Below are positions 58,759 to 64,000 of a stretch of DNA of 64,000 bases, piece by piece. This stretch comes from Levilinea sp. Its GTDB lineage: Bacteria; Chloroflexota; Anaerolineae; Anaerolineales; Anaerolineaceae. The stretch covers positions 209,217 through 273,216 of the forward strand of contig JARKPO010000035.1 of the NCBI GenBank assembly GCA_029975215.1, given 5' to 3'. A model generated the notes under the pieces. It had not been told where the DNA came from. It searched no databases and saw only the letters and a list, made by a program, of their open reading frames with translations. The stretch's first letter is position 1, and every line of letters starts with the position of its first letter. The translations under genes and the position numbers were made by a program.

Positions 58759-59814
58759 CTACCCGCCCGCCCACAGGTTCAAAACAGTCCCAGCTAACAA
58801 AGTCATCAGCAGCGGCAGCAGGATCAAATACGCCACCGTACGCCTGCGGAAAACGCGCAGGAACATCAGCGTGCTTTTAATGTCCACCATCGGCCCAAAC
58901 ACCAGAAAAGCCAGCACCGAGCCGGAGGTAAACGTCGAAGCAAACGCCAGGGCGATGAAGGCATCCACCGTAGAGCAGATGGAAAGCAGCACCGCCAGCG
59001 CCACCATCACCGCCACCGAAATCAGCGGCCCCTGCGACACGTCCAGCAGTGCCGAACGCGGCACCAGGGTCTGCATGGCTGCCGCCAGAAACGCGCCCAC
59101 CACCAAATAGCGTCCCATCTCGAAGAATTCATCCACAGCGATGATCAGCATGCGCTGAATCTTGGCCCCCAGGCGTGGTTCCGCGGGAGCTGCGTCTTGC
59201 GGCTGCAAACTGAAATCCAAGCTCAGCGGCTGCGCCGCGGGCAGTACATTTTCCTGAATACCCCCCGCTCGCGCGAAAATCAGTCCGGTCAGGCTGGCAA
59301 TGACAAAGGTCAAACCCAACCGACCCCAAAAGATCAGCCCAGGGCCAAAAGCCGCCAGGGTGCTGGCCATCACGATCGGGTTAATCACCGGAGCCGCCAG
59401 CAAAAAGGCCACCCCCATCGGCAGCGGCAGCCCTTTTTGAAACAGCCGCCGCGTCAAGGGCACCACCCCACATTCACACACCGGGAAAAACAGCCCCAAA
59501 AGACTGCCACCCAGGGCTGCCCCCCAACCGCTGCGCGGCAGCAGCCTGGCCATCGCCGTCCGGTCCACAAACACTTCCACCAGGCCAGACGCCAGGGTGC
59601 CCAGCAGCAAAAACGGTGCCGCCTCAATGAAGATGCCCAGAAATACCGCTGTCATGTTTTCTGCAATGCGCACTGCCCCGATCGTGGCAGGCGGCAGCAC
59701 CGCCCCCCAACCTTCCAGGCGGCTGCCCAATCCCCCCAACAGCAAAAAAACGCATGCCGCCCACAACCCCCAGGGAATCAGCCTTTTGCGTAAGAATCTA
59801 CCGGCCTCGATCAA
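58759..59814 (-). CDS. ArsP/DUF318-type permease
   Basis: 351 residues from a TTG at 59814 (AGGAG 6 bases upstream); earlier in-frame codons to 59925 extend across a terminator and are rejected. About 8-10 membrane segments. Family motifs: [15 protein letters not shown] and [13 protein letters not shown] in the first repeat, and [13 protein letters not shown] with FGPMVDIKS in the second. ArsP members export organoarsenicals; others act on unknown substrates. It forms an operon with the DUF1980 protein and the TolB-like gene. Confidence 0.92.
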   Translation of the reverse strand: MIEAGRFLRKRLIPWGLWAACVFLLLGGLGSRLEGWGAVLPPATIGAVRIAENMTAVFLGIFIEAAPFLLLGTLASGLVEVFVDRTAMARLLPRSGWGAALGGSLLGLFFPVCECGVVPLTRRLFQKGLPLPMGVAFLLAAPVINPIVMASTLAAFGPGLIFWGRLGLTFVIASLTGLIFARAGGIQENVLPAAQPLSLDFSLQPQDAAPAEPRLGAKIQRMLIIAVDEFFEMGRYLVVGAFLAAAMQTLVPRSALLDVSQGPLISVAVMVALAVLLSICSTVDAFIALAFASTFTSGSVLAFLVFGPMVDIKSTLMFLRVFRRRTVAYLILLPLLMTLLAGTVLNLWAGG

Positions 59815-59871
59815 CCTGTTCTCCTGTTGCGGGCACTCATGATTTCTTCCATGCCGCACCATATTTGAATA

Positions 59872-59907
59872 AAAGATCCCGTTCTCAGGGTGGAAAACGG
59901 GATCTTT
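59872..59907 (-). terminator. Intrinsic terminator after the LysM gene
   Basis: 12-bp perfect stem 59872-59883 with 59896-59907, 12-base loop. On the minus strand the second arm ends in a T-rich run. It separates the LysM gene (stop 59928) from the permease start at 59814. Confidence 0.85.
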
Positions 59908-59927
59908 CTTGGACCCTGTTGCCAAAT

Positions 59928-60698
59928 TTACGGTTGTTTCGTCGCCGTGAGTGTCGCTGTCGGCGGAGCGGGGGTGCCGGTGGTCGCAGGGGTGCTGGTG
60001 GCTGCCCGTGTCGCGGTCGGCGTTGCAATGTTCACTGGCACAATCACCAGTTGGCCCGCATAAATCTTGTTTTGGTCCTCGAGCAAATCGAGTTTATTCT
60101 TACGATTGTATTCGTTGGTGGCTTTGATGATCTCTTCAACCGTGCTGTTGAAGCGCGAGGCCACCTGAGCTAGTGTTTCTCCCAGTTTGATCGTATATTC
60201 CACCTTGGTGCCGCGCGGCAGATCCAGGGGGACTGGGGTTTCTGTGGGCAGCTGCGCATCAGGCGCCGGGATTAAAATCTTGTCTCCGGGCTTAATCGGG
60301 CAGGCTGAGCCGAAGTTGTTGATCGCCAACAACACCAGCAGATCCACTTTGTTATTGACCGCAATGTCCCAGCACGTATCATTTTCTTTGACCGTGTACT
60401 CAACCGGTCCCGAGGGGGTCACAGTTTCCGTCACCGTCGGCGTCATGGTTTCAGTCGCCGTTGCGGTCGGGGTGACGGTGGGGGTGATGGGCGTAACTGT
60501 CGCCGTGTTCGTGGGGGTTGGGGTGTCGCTGGCAAAAAGCGAAATGCTCGGGCCGTTCCCGCCCGTCAGCCACACCACCAGAACGATGATCCCCACTGCA
60601 ACCAATAGCACTGCCAGACCGCCAATTAAGAACGGCATCATTTGCTGGCGGCGGTGGTAAGCGTCAATCACGCTTTGGGGAGAATTTTTTCCACTCAT
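59928..60698 (-). CDS. Membrane-anchored protein with two LysM domains
   Basis: 256 residues. Cytoplasmic start, TM (~22-45), Thr-rich linker (~55-95), LysM 1 (~98-143: [18 protein letters not shown] ... [10 protein letters not shown]), LysM 2 (~165-220: [17 protein letters not shown] ... [10 protein letters not shown]), then a Thr/Ala/Pro tail. LysM binds N-acetylglucosamine polymers such as peptidoglycan. With the two M23 lipoproteins it supports a peptidoglycan-containing wall in this organism. AGGA is 6 bases before the ATG. Confidence 0.92.
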   Translation of the reverse strand: MSGKNSPQSVIDAYHRRQQMMPFLIGGLAVLLVAVGIIVLVVWLTGGNGPSISLFASDTPTPTNTATVTPITPTVTPTATATETMTPTVTETVTPSGPVEYTVKENDTCWDIAVNNKVDLLVLLAINNFGSACPIKPGDKILIPAPDAQLPTETPVPLDLPRGTKVEYTIKLGETLAQVASRFNSTVEEIIKATNEYNRKNKLDLLEDQNKIYAGQLVIVPVNIATPTATRAATSTPATTGTPAPPTATLTATKQP

Positions 60699-60790
60699 AG
60701 GGTTTCCTGTTTGCTATGCCTCAAATCATTGCCAGGTCACCAGAGCCCTGGCGCATACCTGAGGTTGAGAATAGGACAACAGGTTTGATT

Positions 60791-63709
60791 TTACCTGAGT
60801 TTTTCCGATTGCGCGAGTCTCGCAGCAGAGCGGCTGCTGCCAAAATATTGCGCCAGAAACTGTCCAGTGTACGATTCAGCCACCTGCGCAATCTCTTCCG
60901 GCGTCCCTTCCGCAATCACCCGCCCGCCGCGGTCGCCGCCTTCCGGCCCCAGGTCAATCACATGATCGGCTACCTTGATAATATCCAGATTATGTTCAAT
61001 AATCAACACCGAATTTCCCGCGTCCACCAGGCGCTGAAGCACCTCAATCAGCTTATGCACATCCGCCGCGTGCAGGCCCACCGAAGGCTCATCCAGCACA
61101 TACAGCGTGCGGCCTGTGGCGCGCCGTGAAAGCTCTTTCGCCAGCTTCACCCGCTGAGCTTCACCGCCCGAAAGCGTGGTTCCCGGCTGGCCGATGCGTA
61201 CATAACCCAGCCCCACTTCATACAGCAGGCGCAGTTTGTTCAAGATGGAAGGGAAGGCAGCAAACAGTTCCATTCCCGCCTCCACTGTCAAATCCATCAC
61301 GTCCGCGATGGAATGATCCTTAAAGCGCACCTGCAAGGTCTCACGATTAAAGCGCGCCCCGTGGCACACGTCGCAAGGCACATACACATCCGGAAGAAAC
61401 TGCATCTCAATGCGCAGCTGCCCCTGTCCCTGACAGGCTTCGCAGCGCCCGCCGTGCACATTGAAAGAAAAACGTCCCGGTTTATACCCGCGCATCTTGC
61501 TTTCGGGCATCTCCGCAAACAACTGCCGCACCTCATCGAACAGCCCCGTGTACGTTCCAGGGTTCGAGCGCGGCGTGCGCCCAATGGGCGACTGGTCAAT
61601 ATTGATCACCTTATCCAGGTGTTCCAACCCTTCAATGCGCTCATACGCCCCCGGCTGGGTATGCGCCCGGTTCAAATCCCGCGCCAGGATTGCATAGAGG
61701 ATGTCTACCATCAACGTGGACTTACCCGAACCCGACACACCCGTGATGCACACCAGTTTCCCCAGGGGGATATCCACACTGATATTTTTAAGGTTGTTGG
61801 CCGCTGCGCCTACAATGCGCAGGTGCTTGCCGTTGCCGGTGCGCCGCTCAGCGGGCAGGGGCACACTCATCCGTTGCGAAAGATAGGCCCCCGTCAGCGA
61901 TTTCTCCGATTTGAGGATGTCCTCCAACTGCCCCTCAGCGATCACCCACCCCCCGTGAACACCCGCCCCAGGCCCCAGGTCCACAATCCAATCGGCGGTG
62001 CGGATGGTCTCTTCATCGTGCTCCACCACCAGCACCGTGTTGCCCAGATCGCGCAGGTGCTTGAGAGTGGCCAGCAAACGGTCATTATCCCGCGGGTGCA
62101 GGCCGATGGAGGGTTCATCCAGCACATACAGCACCCCCATCAGCCGCGAGCCAATCTGCGTCGCCAGCCGAATGCGCTGCGCCTCTCCACCCGAAAGCGA
62201 GCTGGCCGAGCGCCGCAGGGTCAAATAGTCCAAACCTACATCCACCAAAAAACCCAGCCGGTCTACAATCTCTTTCAGAATGCGTTCAGCGATGATCTGA
62301 TCGCGGTTCGAAAGCACCCCCTCGTGGATCAAACGTTTCGTCCACGCCAGGGTGCGGTTCACCGGCCAGTCGGTGACATCAATGATGTTCTGTCCGTCCA
62401 CTGTCACGGCCAGCGCCTCAGGGCGCAGCCGCTTTCCCTGGCACGAAGGGCAGGGCCGGTCGCTCATAAATTCGGTGATCTTGCTGCGGATGAATTCCGA
62501 CTGCGTTTCGCGATAGCGCCGCTCCAGGTTGGGAATCACGCCTTCAAAAGCGGTTTGGAAAGTGGCCTGCCGGTCGTTGCGCTGGTAATGCACCGTCACC
62601 TCGCGCCCCTTGGTGCCGTACAGCACCAAATCCAGTTGTTCAGGTGAAAGCTCCCGCACTGGCTTGTCCAAATCAATCTGATACGATTCCGACACAGCTT
62701 CGAGCATCTGCCAGTAATAGGTCGAGTTGTCGCGCGCATTGCTCCACTCCATCGCCACAATCGCACCGTCGTTCAACGAGCGCTCAGGATCCGGAATGAG
62801 CAGATCGGGGTTAATTTCCAGCTTGCTCCCCAGCCCCTGACATTCCGGGCATGCACCGTGGGGGGTGTTAAAGGAAAATGTGCGCGGCTCAATTTCCGGC
62901 AGGCTGATGCCGTGTTCAGGGCAGGCCAGAAACTCCGAAAACATCAAATCCTGGCTGGGGTCGGCAGAAAGGTTTTCCACCGTCAAATAACCCTCGCCCA
63001 CCTTCAGCGCCGTTTCCACCGAATCAGTCAGGCGAGAGCGCATAGAACGGGCTTCTTCTTCATTTTCCGCCTTCGCCAGCACCAGGCGGTCTACCACCGC
63101 CTCGATGGTATGCTGCTTGTAGCGGTCCAGCTTGATTTCATCATCCAGGTTGAACACCTGCCCATCCACCCGCACACGCACAAAACCCGCTTTGCGGATT
63201 TCTTCCAGCACCGCCTGATACGTCCCCTTGCGCCCGCGAACGATCGGCGCCAGGATTAACAAACGACTGCCTTCCGGCAGGTTCTCCAGGGTGTCCACAA
63301 TTTCCTGGGCACTCTGCCGCGCCACCTCGCGCCCGCAAACCGGGCAGTGCGGAATGCCTACACGCGCAAAGAGCAGGCGCATATAGTCATAAATTTCCGT
63401 CACCGTGCCCACCGTGGAGCGCGGATTGTGGCTGGTGGATTTCTGGTCAATGGACACTGCCGGGGACAGTCCGTCAATATAATCCACGTCGGGTTTATCC
63501 ATCTGCCCCAAGAACTGCCGCGCATACGCTGACAGCGATTCCACATAGCGGCGCTGCCCTTCGGCGAAAATGGTATCAAACGCCAGGGAAGATTTACCGG
63601 AGCCAGAAAGCCCCGTGATGACCACCAGCTTGTCGCGAGGGATCTCGACGGTGATGTTCTTCAAATTATGTTGGCGCGCGCCAACCACGCGAATCACATT
63701 TTGAGACAT
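60791..63709 (-). CDS. uvrA: Excinuclease ABC subunit A
   Basis: 972 residues, normal length. First Walker [10 protein letters not shown] (residues 34-42), second around Lys663 (GVSGSGKST), with two LSGGEAQR signatures and [11 protein letters not shown] / [11 protein letters not shown]alker B regions. Zinc fingers are [17 protein letters not shown] and CEACQGQG...CDVC. It recognises DNA damage with UvrB in nucleotide excision repair. Start: ATG at 63709, GAGG 6 bases upstream, TGCTATAAT promoter at 63746-63738. The adjacent transposase lies divergently beyond the promoter. Confidence 0.98.
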   Translation of the reverse strand: MSQNVIRVVGARQHNLKNITVEIPRDKLVVITGLSGSGKSSLAFDTIFAEGQRRYVESLSAYARQFLGQMDKPDVDYIDGLSPAVSIDQKSTSHNPRSTVGTVTEIYDYMRLLFARVGIPHCPVCGREVARQSAQEIVDTLENLPEGSRLLILAPIVRGRKGTYQAVLEEIRKAGFVRVRVDGQVFNLDDEIKLDRYKQHTIEAVVDRLVLAKAENEEEARSMRSRLTDSVETALKVGEGYLTVENLSADPSQDLMFSEFLACPEHGISLPEIEPRTFSFNTPHGACPECQGLGSKLEINPDLLIPDPERSLNDGAIVAMEWSNARDNSTYYWQMLEAVSESYQIDLDKPVRELSPEQLDLVLYGTKGREVTVHYQRNDRQATFQTAFEGVIPNLERRYRETQSEFIRSKITEFMSDRPCPSCQGKRLRPEALAVTVDGQNIIDVTDWPVNRTLAWTKRLIHEGVLSNRDQIIAERILKEIVDRLGFLVDVGLDYLTLRRSASSLSGGEAQRIRLATQIGSRLMGVLYVLDEPSIGLHPRDNDRLLATLKHLRDLGNTVLVVEHDEETIRTADWIVDLGPGAGVHGGWVIAEGQLEDILKSEKSLTGAYLSQRMSVPLPAERRTGNGKHLRIVGAAANNLKNISVDIPLGKLVCITGVSGSGKSTLMVDILYAILARDLNRAHTQPGAYERIEGLEHLDKVINIDQSPIGRTPRSNPGTYTGLFDEVRQLFAEMPESKMRGYKPGRFSFNVHGGRCEACQGQGQLRIEMQFLPDVYVPCDVCHGARFNRETLQVRFKDHSIADVMDLTVEAGMELFAAFPSILNKLRLLYEVGLGYVRIGQPGTTLSGGEAQRVKLAKELSRRATGRTLYVLDEPSVGLHAADVHKLIEVLQRLVDAGNSVLIIEHNLDIIKVADHVIDLGPEGGDRGGRVIAEGTPEEIAQVAESYTGQFLAQYFGSSRSAARLAQSEKLR

Positions 63710-63737
63710 GGGGAACCTCGTTGATAAAGGTGAACCG

Positions 63738-63746
63738 ATTATAGCA
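63738..63746 (-). promoter_or_regulatory. Extended -10 promoter for uvrA
   Basis: Minus-strand TGCTATAAT (hexamer 63743-63738). Predicted start near 63731, about 22 bases before the ATG. No SOS box was recognised around it. Confidence 0.72.
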
Positions 63747-63918
63747 CAAATGTTTTATAATGGGGATCTGCTGCCCCATTGAATCATCCAACGCCGACAC
63801 GACGCAAACAGTTATTATACCACCCCACCCGGCTTGCCTTGCAGCGGTGTACGACGATGCCTAGGGCAATCGCATTCTAGAGAAATCGGGTATCCTCAAA
63901 GAAACCACGAGGAGCCCA

Positions 63919-64000
63919 ATGAATACCGAAGGAATGACAAACAATCTCAACGCATACTTTACTCAACTACCGGATCAACGCCGAAAAGCCGGAAGGCGGC
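63919..64000 (+). CDS. N-terminal start of a probable ISAs1-family transposase (3' truncated by window)
   Basis: 27 codons are visible, beginning MNTEGMTNNLNAYFTQ, with LPDQRRKAGRR immediately after, the DDE_Tnp_1-associated N-terminal pattern of ISAs1-type transposases (phe...LPD.RR..GRR). GAGGAG is 4 bases before the ATG. The left end of the element should lie in 63762-63918, but its terminal inverted repeat cannot be verified without the right end. A plus-strand TATAAT is at 63756-63761. The family call rests on a short motif. Confidence 0.55.
   Translation, partial: MNTEGMTNNLNAYFTQLPDQRRKAGRR

Noticed and set aside
59815..59925. N-terminal extension of the ArsP-like permease
   Set aside because: It would run through the terminator of the LysM gene; the TTG at 59814 has a proper Shine-Dalgarno and fits the protein.
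48360..60540. Repeated Thr/Pro/Ala-coding tracts in several genes
   Set aside because: They encode low-complexity linkers of surface proteins, not mobile or direct DNA repeats.
63660..63760. LexA/SOS box at uvrA
   Set aside because: Neither the CTG-N10-CAG nor the GAAC-N4-GTTC type was seen near the promoter.

Overview
The window is a gene-dense stretch of bacterial chromosome, clearly GC-rich, that most resembles the phylum Chloroflexota and probably the class Anaerolineae. This is inferred from gene content. It carries paired YYY-family (DUF2298) and Agl23-like giant membrane proteins, isopentenyl phosphate kinase next to mevalonate kinase, lipoproteins with long Thr/Pro linkers and NBR1-type Ig domains, a TopA with an N-terminal zinc ribbon, and an RpoC with an extra coiled-coil insertion. 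I see no rRNA, tRNA or CRISPR array. After start correction no gene-free stretch exceeds about 300 bp; the longest are 45211-45468 and 63710-63918.

Layout. 1-543: 3' end of a protein with an NTF2/SnoaL-like C-terminus. 627-8331 (-): rpoC, without rpoB beside it, and a large orphan sensor histidine kinase. 8438-28972 (-): a 12-gene run with very short gaps that starts with lepA and continues through a UPF0104 membrane protein, a CDP-tyvelose-epimerase-like SDR, a GT4 glycosyltransferase, a methyltransferase, four giant polytopic proteins (GT39-like, GT39-YYY fusion, YYY, Agl23-like), a PlsC acyltransferase, cmk and a C69 peptidase. 29125-31521 (+): another GT-C protein, paralogous to the N-terminal half of the fusion. 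31620-32438 (-): tlyA. 32501-36780 (+): DPPR synthase-like UbiA, mevalonate kinase, isopentenyl phosphate kinase, dGTPase and greA. 36879-45210 (-): the housekeeping run ffh-rpsP-khpA-rimM-dprA-manC-topA plus a lineage-specific membrane protein. 45469-56591 (+): DegV, DUF1015, then an envelope region with two LytM/M23 lipoproteins flanking a TolB-like propeller, four NBR1-Ig lipoproteins and queG. 56588-63709 (-): TolB-like protein, a DUF1980-type protein with its ArsP-like permease, a LysM protein and uvrA. 63919-64000: start of a probable ISAs1-type transposase cut by the window edge.

How the genes work together (inference). The isoprenoid kinases and the UbiA protein could supply polyprenyl-phosphate carriers. 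ManC and the epimerase point to nucleotide sugars. GT4 and GT-C enzymes would build and transfer glycans on the outer face of the membrane. The combination of YYY, Agl23-like and UPF0104 proteins with IPK resembles archaeal lipid-linked glycosylation more than a standard bacterial O-antigen cluster. The most informative object is the 1765-residue fusion: its two halves also occur separately in this window, which is Rosetta-stone evidence that the GT39-like and YYY proteins work together. The second distinctive region is the set of four NBR1-Ig lipoproteins, two of which share a duplicated upstream promoter block.
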